This document shows positions 53,343-62,488 of a stretch of 64,000 nucleotides of DNA, piece by piece. Source of the DNA: Bacillota bacterium (lineage in GTDB: Bacteria; Bacillota; SHA-98; UBA4971); the NCBI GenBank assembly GCA_014360195.1, contig JACIXY010000002.1, positions 69,986 to 133,985 on the forward strand, written 5' to 3'. The notes under the pieces were generated by a model. The model had not been told where the DNA came from and made no database searches. It saw only the letters and a list, made by a program, of their open reading frames with translations. Numbering within the stretch: the stretch's first letter is position 1; each line of letters opens with the position of its first letter. A program made the position numbers and the translations under genes.

Positions 53343-56300
53343 TTATTCTCGAGCAGGCGTGGCGGAAGCGTGCCTGGTCGCATAGAGGCGGCTTACGGCT
53401 TTCACGATCTCCCCAAACACGATGGTCGACGCTGAAAGCCCCCAGACAGTAGCCCATTCCGATGCGGTGAGCGCAACTGTGTCGAAAACGGGACGCATCG
53501 CGGGCACCATCAGCACCGCAAGCTGCAGGGCAGCTGACGCCATCCACGCTCCCACCAGGTATCTGTTGGTCAGAGGACCCAGGCGGAAGAGAGAGTGCAG
53601 CGTCGAGCGAAGGTTGAACGCGTGGAACAGCTGGCTGAGCGACATGGTGGCGAAGGCCATGGTGCGCGCCGCAAGGACCGGGTCCCGACCTGTGCCGATG
53701 TCCTCCCGCACCCCCAGCCAAAAGGCCAGAAGCGTGATGCCGCCGATGAACGCCCCGTAGAGCCCTATGCGGACAACGCCGCCTGCGCCGAACACCGACT
53801 CCGAGCGCTTCCGGGGCGGACGCCTCATCACACCTGGGTCTGGCGGCTCGACGCCCAGGGCGAGCGCCGGGAGGCTGTCCGTTACAAGGTTCACCCAGAG
53901 TATCTGGATGGGCGTAAGCGGCCTGAAACTGCCGGACACTATCGCCGTGAAAATCGCCACAATCTCCCCAATGTTGCACGAGATGAGATAGGCAATGGAC
54001 CGCCTGATGTTGTCGAAGATGGTCCTCCCCTGGCGGACGGCCTCAACGATCGTGGCGAAGTTGTCGTCGGCGAGCACCATGTCCGCGGCCTCCTTGGCCA
54101 CGTCGGTGCCGGTTATCCCCATGGCACATCCGATGTCCGCGCGTTTGAGCGCCGGGGCGTCGTTGACGCCGTCGCCGGTCATGGCGGCCACGTGTCCCTG
54201 GCGCTGGAGGGCCTCCACGATGCGGACTTTGTGCTCCGGGGAAACCCGCGCGTAGATGGACACGCGCCGGACGGCCGCGTCAAGCTCCTCGTCGCTCATG
54301 GCGTCAAGCTCGCTTCCTGAGAGCGCCTCCGGGAACCCAATTACGGCGGGGCTGGCGGCGGCGTCGGCGGCCGGTGCGCTACCCGCTGTGGAGGGACCGA
54401 CGATCCACGCGGCAGCAGCGCCCGGACTTGCGTCTGAACTTGCGCCTGAACTTGAATAACCCACGGTCGCGCCCACATCCGGACCTGCACCTGTACCTGC
54501 GGCCACGCCCGCCCCCGCTCCCGCTCCCGTGCCCGCACCTGAGCCTGCACCTGCACCTGCACCTGGGCCGAGGCCGATGGCTTTCGCCACAGCTATGGCG
54601 GTGTCCTTGTGGTCGCCGGTTATCATGATCGGCACAATGCCCGCTTCCCGGCACGTTCTGACCGCGGCCGGCACCTCGGCCCTGGGCGGGTCCATCATGC
54701 CCATGAGGCCCACGAAGACCAGGTCCCGCTCGATATCGTCCGGGTCGAGGCGCGGCGGCAGCGATGGCAGGGCCCGGAACGCAAACGCAAGCACACGCAG
54801 CGCATCGGCGGCCATACGACTGTTCGTGCCCATAATGCGAGCTTTCGCCTCGTCGTCCAGGGGACGGACCTCTCCGCGCTCGAAGACGAACGCGCACCGC
54901 CCAAGCACGGAGTCCGGGGCGCCCTTCACCAGAGCCACGCAAGTGCTGTCAGCGCCACATGGGGAGCCTTCGGCCGCCGCCAGGCCGGGCGCCGCGCCGC
55001 CGGGGCCGGGACCGCCCGTACCAGTTCCGCCCGCATGCGTCTTCGTCCCTTCGGGCCCTTCGGGCGCGTGCGGGTATGGAGCGGGAACCGGCCACGGGAA
55101 CCGGTTCACGGTGGTCATTCGCTTCCGAACGGAGTCGAACGGGATCTCCCCCACCCTGGGCGCCTTCTCTGCCTCCTCAGGACCAAATCCGGCTTTCCTG
55201 GCTGCCACCACAAGGGCGCCCTCCGTCGGGTCGCCCGTGATGTACCATTCTCCCGTGTCAGGGTTCTGACGAAGCTCGGAATTGTTACACAGCGAGGCGA
55301 TGCGTGCCAGCATGCGAAGGTGCGGGTCCGCCAGATCGACGGCGATCCCGTCCGCCAGGTCGATGGCAACCCCGCTGGATGTCGTTCCTTCTCCAGCAGC
55401 CGACATCTCCGGGCCTACGCCTGTGCGTGAGGCTGCGCTCCGAATCAAGTCGCCACCCTGGCCTGATCCCATGTCCGCAACAGCGTTCATGATAGCGGGA
55501 GTGATAGCGCCTGTATCCGGAGCAAGGGCAGCACCTGCGGAGGCTGCAGTCGCAGTAGGAGCGCAAGCGGCCAATTCGCCGTCGGCCAAAGTGCTCGCCA
55601 TCCTGAACTCGCCTTCAGGCGAATAGCCCTGGCCTGTGACCTCCAGCAGCCGACCGTCCACGTATGCCCTTACTACCGTCATCTGGTTTTCCGTAAGGGT
55701 GCCCGTCTTGTCCGAGCATATTGCCGTGGCGCTTCCCAGGGTCTCCACGGCGGGCAGCTTACGAACGATGGCGCGGTGCCTGGCCATCCGCTGCACGCCG
55801 ATGGCGAGCACCACGGTAACGATGGCCGGAAGCCCCTCGGGGATCGCAGCAACCGCCAGGCTGACCGCGGTCAGAAACATCTCGAAGGCCGGGATGCCCC
55901 GTAGAAGCCCTGCGACAAACATGATGGCGCACAGCCCAAGCGCCGCCCCGCCGAGCCACTTGCCGAGCTCCTCAAGGCGCTCCTGGAGCGGCGTTCGCTT
56001 TTCGGCGGACGTCTCCATGAGGCCTGCGATCCGTCCCACCTGCGTGTTCATGCCGGTTGCGACGACCACAGCGCGGCCGCGGCCGTACACGCAGATCGTG
56101 GCCATATGCAGCATGTTTGTCCGGTCGCCGATTGGGGCCTCCTCCGGGAGGGTGATATCGGCAGCCTTCTCCACAGGCACCGACTCGCCCGTGAGCGCCG
56201 CCTCTTCCACTTTGAGCGTGACCGCCTCGACGACGCGCATGTCGGCAGGGATGTGATCCCCCGCCTCGATGAGGACCACATCGCCAGGCACGAGCTCGCG

Positions 56301-56762
56301 CGCCGGCACCGTGACGGTGGCTCCGTCGCGGCGCACCCGGGCGCTCGGCGCGGCAAGCTTCTTAAGGGCTGCGAGGGCTTTTTCAGCGCGGCTCTCTTGC
56401 GTCACCCCGAGGACGGCGTTGAGCACGACTATCGCCATGATGACTATGCCTTCGGTGACCTCACGGAGCGCCGCCGATATGGCGGCAGCGACGATGAGCA
56501 CCAGCACCAGCGGCTCCTTGAACTGAGCGAGGAACATCTCCAGGACGCTCGGCCCGGGCTTCTCGCGAAGTTCATTCGGCCCGAAGCGCTCGAGGCGTGC
56601 TTTGGCGTCGCCAGAGGAAAGGCCTTTCGCGAGGTCCGTTCCCAGGACAGCAGCGACGTCCGCCACAGTCATGGAGTGGTAGGCGACCACACCTTCTGCA
56701 GGGTCCCTGACAGCGCTGGGGCTGGTATCCTCAACATGTTTCACAGCCGTTTCTCTTGCCAT
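53343..56762 (-). CDS. P-type cation ATPase (Ca2+/Mn2+ type) with low-complexity inserts
   Basis: 1,139 residues; relatives have about 900. Ten-helix P2A layout with the N-terminal cation ATPase domain, LTGESVPVEK (actuator), AAIPEGLPAIVT (helix 4), ICSDKTGTLTENQ (phosphorylated Asp about 351), MITGDHKDTAIAVAKAIG, and MTGDGVNDAPALKRADIG (about 860). Two inserts stand out: an Ala/Gly/Ser-rich block of about 90 residues in the nucleotide-binding domain, and a (GA)n-rich block of about 75 in the phosphorylation domain. Start ATG at 56762 with AGGAAATG upstream. The upstream manganese riboswitch predicts a Mn2+ (or Ca2+/Mn2+) exporter. Confidence 0.94.
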   Translation of the reverse strand: MARETAVKHVEDTSPSAVRDPAEGVVAYHSMTVADVAAVLGTDLAKGLSSGDAKARLERFGPNELREKPGPSVLEMFLAQFKEPLVLVLIVAAAISAALREVTEGIVIMAIVVLNAVLGVTQESRAEKALAALKKLAAPSARVRRDGATVTVPARELVPGDVVLIEAGDHIPADMRVVEAVTLKVEEAALTGESVPVEKAADITLPEEAPIGDRTNMLHMATICVYGRGRAVVVATGMNTQVGRIAGLMETSAEKRTPLQERLEELGKWLGGAALGLCAIMFVAGLLRGIPAFEMFLTAVSLAVAAIPEGLPAIVTVVLAIGVQRMARHRAIVRKLPAVETLGSATAICSDKTGTLTENQMTVVRAYVDGRLLEVTGQGYSPEGEFRMASTLADGELAACAPTATAASAGAALAPDTGAITPAIMNAVADMGSGQGGDLIRSAASRTGVGPEMSAAGEGTTSSGVAIDLADGIAVDLADPHLRMLARIASLCNNSELRQNPDTGEWYITGDPTEGALVVAARKAGFGPEEAEKAPRVGEIPFDSVRKRMTTVNRFPWPVPAPYPHAPEGPEGTKTHAGGTGTGGPGPGGAAPGLAAAEGSPCGADSTCVALVKGAPDSVLGRCAFVFERGEVRPLDDEAKARIMGTNSRMAADALRVLAFAFRALPSLPPRLDPDDIERDLVFVGLMGMMDPPRAEVPAAVRTCREAGIVPIMITGDHKDTAIAVAKAIGLGPGAGAGAGSGAGTGAGAGAGVAAGTGAGPDVGATVGYSSSGASSDASPGAAAAWIVGPSTAGSAPAADAAASPAVIGFPEALSGSELDAMSDEELDAAVRRVSIYARVSPEHKVRIVEALQRQGHVAAMTGDGVNDAPALKRADIGCAMGITGTDVAKEAADMVLADDNFATIVEAVRQGRTIFDNIRRSIAYLISCNIGEIVAIFTAIVSGSFRPLTPIQILWVNLVTDSLPALALGVEPPDPGVMRRPPRKRSESVFGAGGVVRIGLYGAFIGGITLLAFWLGVREDIGTGRDPVLAARTMAFATMSLSQLFHAFNLRSTLHSLFRLGPLTNRYLVGAWMASAALQLAVLMVPAMRPVFDTVALTASEWATVWGLSASTIVFGEIVKAVSRLYATRHASATPARE

Positions 56763-56776
56763 CGCTCATTTCCTTT

Positions 56777-56802
56777 CGACCTGGTATAACGACCTGGTAT
56801 AA
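56777..56802. repeat. 13-nt tandem duplication before the ATPase start
   Basis: CGACCTGGTATAA occurs twice head to tail, 14 nt upstream of the start codon of the P-type ATPase. On the minus strand each copy reads TTATACCAGGTCG. Confidence 0.7.
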
Positions 56803-57083
56803 GTGGACACGCTGAACGTCCTCGCCACCTGGTCTTCTCCGTGCCCGGGTCCTGCGCTAATCGACAGGTTCGCGTCGGGTTTCCGGTGGGCGCCCGGTTG
56901 ACGGTGCTTACAAGCAGCGTTTTCATGAGAGCGCAACAGCGGCGACCCCGGAAGTCTGGTAGTCTCCGAACGCGTAGCGGGTTCGTTCCAGCCTGATTGT
57001 CCCCCCATAGTAGCCTGTCCTGCCCGTGCCGGGTCGTGTCCATGAGCTGCTTCATATTTCGTGGCACTTCATCGTGGGGTCGT

Positions 57084-57203
57084 AACAAAAGACCTCCACA
57101 CCATCAAAATGGTGCGAAGGTCTTGCCAAGCCTGCAGGAGGCTGGTAAAGCCAGGCCCAAGGGCCGGTTGTTGACTTTACCTGAACTAGCTACTCCCCTT
57201 CGC
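57084..57203 (-). ncRNA. yybP-ykoY manganese riboswitch with overlapping terminator
   Basis: On the minus strand the aptamer starts GCGAAGGGGAGTAGC (57203) and ends GGCAAGACCTTCGC (57114). GGGGAGUAGC and GCAAGACCUU are the two conserved internal loops of yybP-ykoY, which join over the metal site. GCGAAGG and CCTTCGC close P1, and GTAAAG/CTTTAC plus CAGCC/GGCTTG form the arms. AAGACCT then pairs alternatively with AGGTCTT (hairpin 57089-57124, inner CACCAT/ATGGTG), followed by TTTTGTT. So Mn2+ binding should prevent termination and switch on the ATPase gene 320 nt downstream. Confidence 0.92.
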
Positions 57204-57637
57204 TCAATGCGCGCTTCGTGCGCCGCATGCGGTCACCGGTGCCCACCTGTCTGCCTCCGCGCTGCGCCGGCGGCAGGTGCATCTCGGCCCGAGCAACGCC
57301 CGGTGCCGCAGGTCATTGTGAGATAATCCCATTTCGAGACTCGTCACGCGATCCACGGTCATTATACCCGGTAAAAGGCGAGGTTGGCAATAGCGGGCAA
57401 CCGGTAGGCAATTGGCAACCTGTGTCCAGGTGGAGGCAAGGAGACAAGCGCCGGGAGCCCTTCGGCTGCCTGGGCGATCGAACAGTGTTGGATGCTTCCC
57501 TGATAAACTCTTCCAGATCTTTGCGTGTTGTGTTATCCTATTCTCGGCGGTGGGACTACACACGTTCCAGCCAGCCAGATCACTGCGGAGGTGCGAAGCT
57601 GCCGCCCGACACAACCTTGTTTCCAGGAGGGTCAGAG
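57204..57637. other. region between the riboswitch and the restriction gene
   Basis: 434 nt. On the minus strand TATAAT at 57361-57366 could be a -10 for the riboswitch transcript, but no good -35 is present. On the plus side the region contains short GGCAA-type repeats and no convincing regulator (no C-protein gene) for the restriction-modification pair. Confidence 0.3.
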
Positions 57638-58585
57638 GTGATCAACGCAGATAAGCCGTACCTTTGGAAGGCAGACGTGGAGCGGTCAGTTGATACGTAC
57701 AACGCCTGGTTCCTGGAGTTCGCCCCTCCGGCATTTAGGGAGACCAGAAGACAGACTGCAGCAGAGGTCAGTGAGACGTTCCGCCTCACCGACGACCTTT
57801 ACGTGATCAGCCCGGAAACGCTCCTGGCCCGTCCTCGCATGTTGCCAGCTTTGCGCATGAGTACCGCTCCGCCGATTGCCCGGGACCGACTTGCAGGCCT
57901 GGCCGGCGCCCCGAAGGGCTTGATATATGCCCTGGAGAAGGGAAGGTACCGGCCTCACCTACCGCAGGCAGAGATGATGCAGCACCTCGGGCAGATGTGT
58001 CGGGTCCTGCTTCGTCTGCTGGACCGCGACATATTCCCCTGGCTTGAGAAAGAGGAACGACCAAGTGCTGAGGCAAGGGAACGAGCAGCCGCCATCGTTG
58101 CTGACCGCTTGTGCGGGACCACAACTGACCCGATCATTCGAAATGCTCAGAAACAGCGTCAGCTCTCCAAGATCGAGGAGTTCCTGACGCGGCGCGGATA
58201 CAAGCGTGAAGCCCCAGACGGCGACGACCCAAGAACCATGGACCCGGGAACTTTCACGTTCCACCTCAATGTGCGGGCTCGCCAGGGAGCGAAATTGGTC
58301 AACGTCCCGGTTGATGTGGCGATTCAGCCGAAACAACCAAGGATCGACAGGATGCCCATCTTGGTCGAGGCGAAGTCGGCAGGAGACTTCACCAACGTGA
58401 ACAAGCGTCGAAAGGAAGAAGCTCAGAAGATCCGGCAGCTTAGGGAGACGTATGGTGAAGGTATTCAGATGATCCTGTTTCTGTGCGGGTACTTCGATGC
58501 TGGCTATCTAGGATACGAAGCAGCGGAAGGACTTGATTGGGTATGGGAACACAGAATGGAGGACATGGACCAGCTCGGGCTCTAG
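57638..58585 (+). CDS. XamI-family type II restriction endonuclease
   Basis: 315 residues. The XamI family pattern is clear: INADKPYLWKADVERSVDTY, NAWFLEFAPPAFRETR, LPALRMSTAPPIARDRLAGL. A PD-(D/E)xK-type site is likely in RIDRMPILVEAKSAGDFTN, with EAK supplying Glu and Lys. XamI itself cuts GTCGAC, but the specificity here cannot be read from sequence. GTG at 57638 with GGAGGG 6 nt upstream; the upstream extension of the frame is non-coding. The 3' end overlaps the methyltransferase gene by 49 nt. Confidence 0.9.
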   Translation: MINADKPYLWKADVERSVDTYNAWFLEFAPPAFRETRRQTAAEVSETFRLTDDLYVISPETLLARPRMLPALRMSTAPPIARDRLAGLAGAPKGLIYALEKGRYRPHLPQAEMMQHLGQMCRVLLRLLDRDIFPWLEKEERPSAEARERAAAIVADRLCGTTTDPIIRNAQKQRQLSKIEEFLTRRGYKREAPDGDDPRTMDPGTFTFHLNVRARQGAKLVNVPVDVAIQPKQPRIDRMPILVEAKSAGDFTNVNKRRKEEAQKIRQLRETYGEGIQMILFLCGYFDAGYLGYEAAEGLDWVWEHRMEDMDQLGL

Positions 58586-60183
58586 CTTTGGCCGAGGAGG
58601 CCAGGCTGAAGTGTCAGACCCGGCTTGATGCCGAGAGAACGCAGTCAGAACGGAACGGAACGGGCCAGTTTGCGACGCCAACTGCTTTGGCGGCCGACAT
58701 AGCCGCATATGTTGCAGGCATGTGGGGCAATAGAGACCAGCGGGTGCGCTTTCTCGAGCCAGCCCTCGGCACCGGAAGCTTCTTCTCAGCCTTGATGCAC
58801 GTTTTCCCGGTGGACGTGTGGGCATGGGCACGAGGAGTCGAGGTCGACCCCCGTTTCGTGGAGGTGGCACGGGACATCTGGACGCCGTTCGGGCTCAAGG
58901 TCATCCATGCCGACTTCACCCGCCTGGAACCGCCCCGAAGGGATGAGGAACGAGCCAACCTTATCGTGACCAATCCTCCATACGTCCGCCATCATCACCT
59001 TGACGCAAGCACAAAGACCCGTCTCAGACAGGCTGTGGCTTCGCGACTCGGGATACAGATAAGCGGCCTGGCTGGTCTGTACTGTTACTTCCTTCTCCTT
59101 GCCGACAGTTGGCTTGCCAGGAACGGCTTAAGTGCGTGGCTCATCCCGACCGAGTTTCTGACAGTGAACTACGGGGCGGCTGTCAGGAGGTATCTGACCG
59201 AGCGTGTTTCCTTGCTGCTCATACACGCGTTCGACGCCCGCGATGTTCAGTTCGGCGACGCGCTAGTCTCATCGGCCGTCGTCGTCTTCGAAAAGGTACC
59301 CCCAGGACCCGGGCACACAGTCACTCTCTCTACAGGCGGCACCCTCCTGAAACCAGCAGAGGTCAGGCAAGTTCCTCTTACGAGACTCCGCAGGTCCAGC
59401 AAATGGTTGAGCCTGCTTTCCGCAGAAGATAGCGAGAGCGACCGTGAGGTGACCCTGTCCACTTTGTTCAGGATCAAACGGGGAATCGCCACGGGTTCAA
59501 ACAGTTTCTTCATTATGACGCGAAGCGCTGCGATAAAACGAGGCATCCCAGAGGAGTGCCTGCGTCCCGTGTTACCGAGTCCCCGACACCTGAAAGAAAC
59601 CATCATTCAAGCGGAGCCTGACGGCTACCCGGCCTTGCCGCAACAGCTCGTGGTCATCGATTGCCCGCTCCCCGAGTCAGTCGTCAAAGAGCGCTATCCT
59701 GCACTCTGGGCGTATCTGGCAGAAGGTAAAGCTGCAGGAATTGCTGAAGGCTACCTCGCTCGCAGGCGGGATCCATGGTACAGGCAGGAAAATCGAGAGC
59801 CAGCACCGTTTCTCTGCACTTACATGGGTCGCGGGAGAGAAGGCGGAGCACCGTTCAGGTTTATTTGGAACAAGTCCCAGGCGGTCGTTACCAACGTCTA
59901 TCTGGCACTCTATCCCATTGGCGAAATGGCCGAGGCGCTGAAGATAGACCCGTCCCTCTACCCGGCTGTCTTTGAACTGCTCAATGAGATAAGTCCAGCC
60001 GACCTGAAATCCGAGGGACGAGTGTACGGTGGTGGACTGCACAAGATGGAGCCCGCTGAGTTGGGACGAGTGCCCGCCGCGAAGTTTGTGAAACTCATCA
60101 GACACGCTCAGACAACCGTCTCTGGTTGGGTGTCTACCCAGGCACCTTCGTTATTCGACCCGCTGCCAAGCCAGGGGACGTGA
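58537..60183 (+). CDS. N6-adenine DNA methyltransferase of the XamI-type system
   Basis: 548 residues. Gamma-class order: substrate-binding GQFATP (about 44-49), AdoMet motif I FLEPALGTGSFFSAL (about 71-85), acidic motif GVEVDP, and catalytic NPPY in LIVTNPPYVRHHH (about 146). The C-terminal half (about 290-540) is the target-recognition region. Start TTG at 58537 has GGAAGG 7 nt upstream; ATG 58543 is two codons later. It protects the host against the upstream endonuclease, and the overlap suggests coupled synthesis. Confidence 0.92.
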   Translation: MGMGTQNGGHGPARALALAEEARLKCQTRLDAERTQSERNGTGQFATPTALAADIAAYVAGMWGNRDQRVRFLEPALGTGSFFSALMHVFPVDVWAWARGVEVDPRFVEVARDIWTPFGLKVIHADFTRLEPPRRDEERANLIVTNPPYVRHHHLDASTKTRLRQAVASRLGIQISGLAGLYCYFLLLADSWLARNGLSAWLIPTEFLTVNYGAAVRRYLTERVSLLLIHAFDARDVQFGDALVSSAVVVFEKVPPGPGHTVTLSTGGTLLKPAEVRQVPLTRLRRSSKWLSLLSAEDSESDREVTLSTLFRIKRGIATGSNSFFIMTRSAAIKRGIPEECLRPVLPSPRHLKETIIQAEPDGYPALPQQLVVIDCPLPESVVKERYPALWAYLAEGKAAGIAEGYLARRRDPWYRQENREPAPFLCTYMGRGREGGAPFRFIWNKSQAVVTNVYLALYPIGEMAEALKIDPSLYPAVFELLNEISPADLKSEGRVYGGGLHKMEPAELGRVPAAKFVKLIRHAQTTVSGWVSTQAPSLFDPLPSQGT

Positions 60184-60316
60184 GTGGCAGAGCGCACAAG
60201 TACCTACGTCGCATGCTGCCATATACACTGCGGGCCTTTCGCAGACCGCTCCTGCGGTGTCAGCACATCACCATGTGAGACCCGGCAAAGCATGATAGTG
60301 TACGAAAGCGTGGCCG

Positions 60317-61567
60317 CTACCTCAAGATAGCCCACGCAGCGGCAGCGGCCACGAGGACAACCTCGGGCACCGCAACCAACTTGTAGACCCCCGCGAAATC
60401 CGCCTTGAAATGAGCGACAGTGAGGGAAAAGCATAGGTGTGCCGGGGACAGCATGACCCCAGCCTGGCCGCTCACCACGCCAAGGACGGCGAGGCCGACA
60501 GATGGCTGGACACCAATAGCGCCTGCCGCCTTGGCTACACCCGCCGCCGACGCCCCGAGACCCGCCACCACAGGCAGCGCAAGGCCGGCGTACGCCGGGG
60601 CGTAACCCGTGAGGAACCCCACGAGGAACGGCATAGCGAATGCAACAAGGGCCATGGGCACGCCCGCCGATTCAAAGAAAGCTGGCAACTCTTTCAGCGC
60701 GCCCGAAAGCTCGAGGACGCCCTTGAACGCCATGACTCCGGCGATGAGAAAGATAATGCTGCTCGCCACGGCTTCCCTCGCAAACGCGGCCACGTCCCGC
60801 GCCGAAACGCGGGCGTATACGGCGGTCAGCAAGGCGACCACGCCGAGGACGAGCGTGATGTCCAGCTTGAAGGCCACGGCACCCACGATAACGGACAGAA
60901 TGGGCACAAGGCCGTTTGCAAGCGCCACCCAGTCCGCACGTGTGGCACGGGCAGCGTCACGAGCGGCCCACGCGGCGCGCGGAAGCCCGTGAAAACCAAC
61001 CAGGGCGCCGGTCGCTATGGCAATTGCAAAGAAAGGGGCGGTCAGCGTGACGTAGGTCGAAATGGACAGCCCCAGCAACTTCGAGGCGATGATGACCCCC
61101 GGGTACACGGGAACCACGAACTCCATCGGGTGCCGGAACCAGTAGTTGATGAAGCTCCGCCGCTCCGGCGACACGGGCATCTCGCGGGTGGCCTCGCCGA
61201 CCATGGGCGCGGAGAAGAGCGCGCCACCTGCTGATGGCAGGAAACCGACCAAAAGGGGAAGCAGCGCCGCAACCACTCGCCGATCCCGGACTATCCTGCC
61301 GAGCGCCCCCGTCATCCCGCCAAGAAAGCCCGCGTGACGCATTACGCTCTCGAGCACCATTACGAGCAGCAGCGCGACCACGAGCCTCAAGGAATCCAGC
61401 GCGAACACCGATGCGACGATGCCGCGCGCGAGCTCAGCCGGACCCATCCCGAACATGAGCCCGAGGCCCACGGCAGCCACGAACATGGCGATGCCCAGGT
61501 TGACCTTCTTGCGGAGTGCGACCACGATGAATACGCAGACCAGGACCAGCTTAACAAGCGCAGCCAC
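60317..61567 (-). CDS. DUF401 family membrane transporter-like protein
   Basis: About 416 residues with roughly eleven membrane helices; FLPSAGGALFSAPMVGEATR, INYWFRHPMEFVVPVYPGVI and GFLTGYAPAYAGLALPVVAG are DUF401 features, distantly related to gluconate and C4-dicarboxylate (ArsB/NhaD-like) carriers. Substrate unknown. The GTG at 61567 is 11 nt after AGGAGG; the GTG at 61600 (11 residues longer) has no ribosome site. Convergent with the methyltransferase and transcribed away from the repeat region. Confidence 0.85.
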   Translation of the reverse strand: MAALVKLVLVCVFIVVALRKKVNLGIAMFVAAVGLGLMFGMGPAELARGIVASVFALDSLRLVVALLLVMVLESVMRHAGFLGGMTGALGRIVRDRRVVAALLPLLVGFLPSAGGALFSAPMVGEATREMPVSPERRSFINYWFRHPMEFVVPVYPGVIIASKLLGLSISTYVTLTAPFFAIAIATGALVGFHGLPRAAWAARDAARATRADWVALANGLVPILSVIVGAVAFKLDITLVLGVVALLTAVYARVSARDVAAFAREAVASSIIFLIAGVMAFKGVLELSGALKELPAFFESAGVPMALVAFAMPFLVGFLTGYAPAYAGLALPVVAGLGASAAGVAKAAGAIGVQPSVGLAVLGVVSGQAGVMLSPAHLCFSLTVAHFKADFAGVYKLVAVPEVVLVAAAAAWAILR

Positions 61568-61817
61568 TTCCAGCCACTGCCTCCTATCCTCGCCCAGCAC
61601 TTGGTGTAGGTTTTTTGGAGTTGACCCCGGCCTTCTAGGTAGCTCGCTCAGCAGTTGACGGACATGCCGTCATGCCACCGCTTGGTTGGCGGCCGAACGG
61701 ACCGCGTATGAACCGCCCATGGTTCAACTCCCAACTTGGCCATGAGTCACGTTCATGTACTAAGGCTCAGGACTGCCTCCGTGTTGACGACGCGGCAGCC
61801 CTTTCTGCGTCAAGCCC

Positions 61818-61852
61818 GATCAACTGATCGACTGATCGACTCATCGACGCAT
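61818..61852. repeat. short 8-nt tandem repeat
   Basis: GATCAACT GATCGACT GATCGACT CATCGACG: four imperfect 8-nt units at the edge of the larger array that follows. Confidence 0.6.
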
Positions 61853-61861
61853 GGCTATGTT

Positions 61862-62410
61862 CGTCCCTGGGTGGTCCCTGGGTGCTCCCCGGGATCCCTG
61901 GATCTGTTGTGCAGGTGGTCCTTAGGGAAGCAACCCCGCGTGAAATGCGGCTACTGGAGATCCACCCTCCTGGCGCCTTACCCGGCGGAAGGCCGGCGCT
62001 GGTCCTCTGGTAACCAGAATCCGCGCTGAGATGGTCCCCAGGGAATCAACTTCGCGCACCACCTGGTCCCCACGTAACCACCTTGCGAGATGTCCAAGAA
62101 CGGCTGGTCCCCAGGGGATCAGGATTTGCGTGCGGATGGTCCCCAGGGGATCAACCTCGCGGGCAACCTGGTCCCTGGGGCACCACCCCCGGCGGCGGCC
62201 GAGGCGCCCTGGTCACGAGAGGACCAGGACGTGGTGCCAGGCTGGTCCCCAGAGGACCATCTTCGCGCGGGATCTGGTCCCTGGTGCTCCACCTTGGCTG
62301 GTTTCGCCGAGAGAGCGCGGCAGGGGTGGCTATCAGAGGACCAGATTCCGCGCCGGGCTGGTCCCCGGAGGACCAGGTCCGGCCTTCAACCTGGTCCAAG
62401 GGGGATCACC
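61862..62410. repeat. array of about a dozen 32-33-nt palindromic repeat units
   Basis: TGGTCC (or TGGTCA/TGGCTA) recurs at 62000, 62032, 62064, 62105, 62137, 62169, 62210, 62243, 62275, 62327, 62359 and 62392, with steps of 32 or 33, two of 41 and one of 52; looser copies start at 61872 and 61916. The core is TGGTCCCCAGRGGAYCA, a near-perfect palindrome of TGGTCCCC and GGGGACCA. A TTCGCGC-like block follows in most units. The 32-nt step is not a multiple of three, so long frames through it are chance. It fills the gap between two minus-strand genes. Confidence 0.88.
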
Positions 62411-62488
62411 CGCAGCACGCGCAGAGAGATCACGCGCAGAGAAATCACCCACACAGGAATCACCTGTAGAGAGGTCACCCGCACCACG
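62405..62488. repeat. 15-nt tandem repeat following the palindrome array
   Basis: ATCAC recurs at 62405, 62429, 62444 and 62459, and GTCAC at 62474. The last four are exactly 15 nt apart, with AGAGA-type sequence between. From 62489 to 62708 no further repeat or gene is seen. Confidence 0.7.

Noticed and set aside
57218-57637. 140-residue N-terminal extension of the XamI-family enzyme
   Set aside because: The extension overlaps the riboswitch leader of the opposite strand, lacks family similarity, and GTG 57638 has a good ribosome site at the family start.
61862-62410. CRISPR array
   Set aside because: Units are contiguous and similar along their length, there are no equal-length unique spacers, and no cas genes are nearby.
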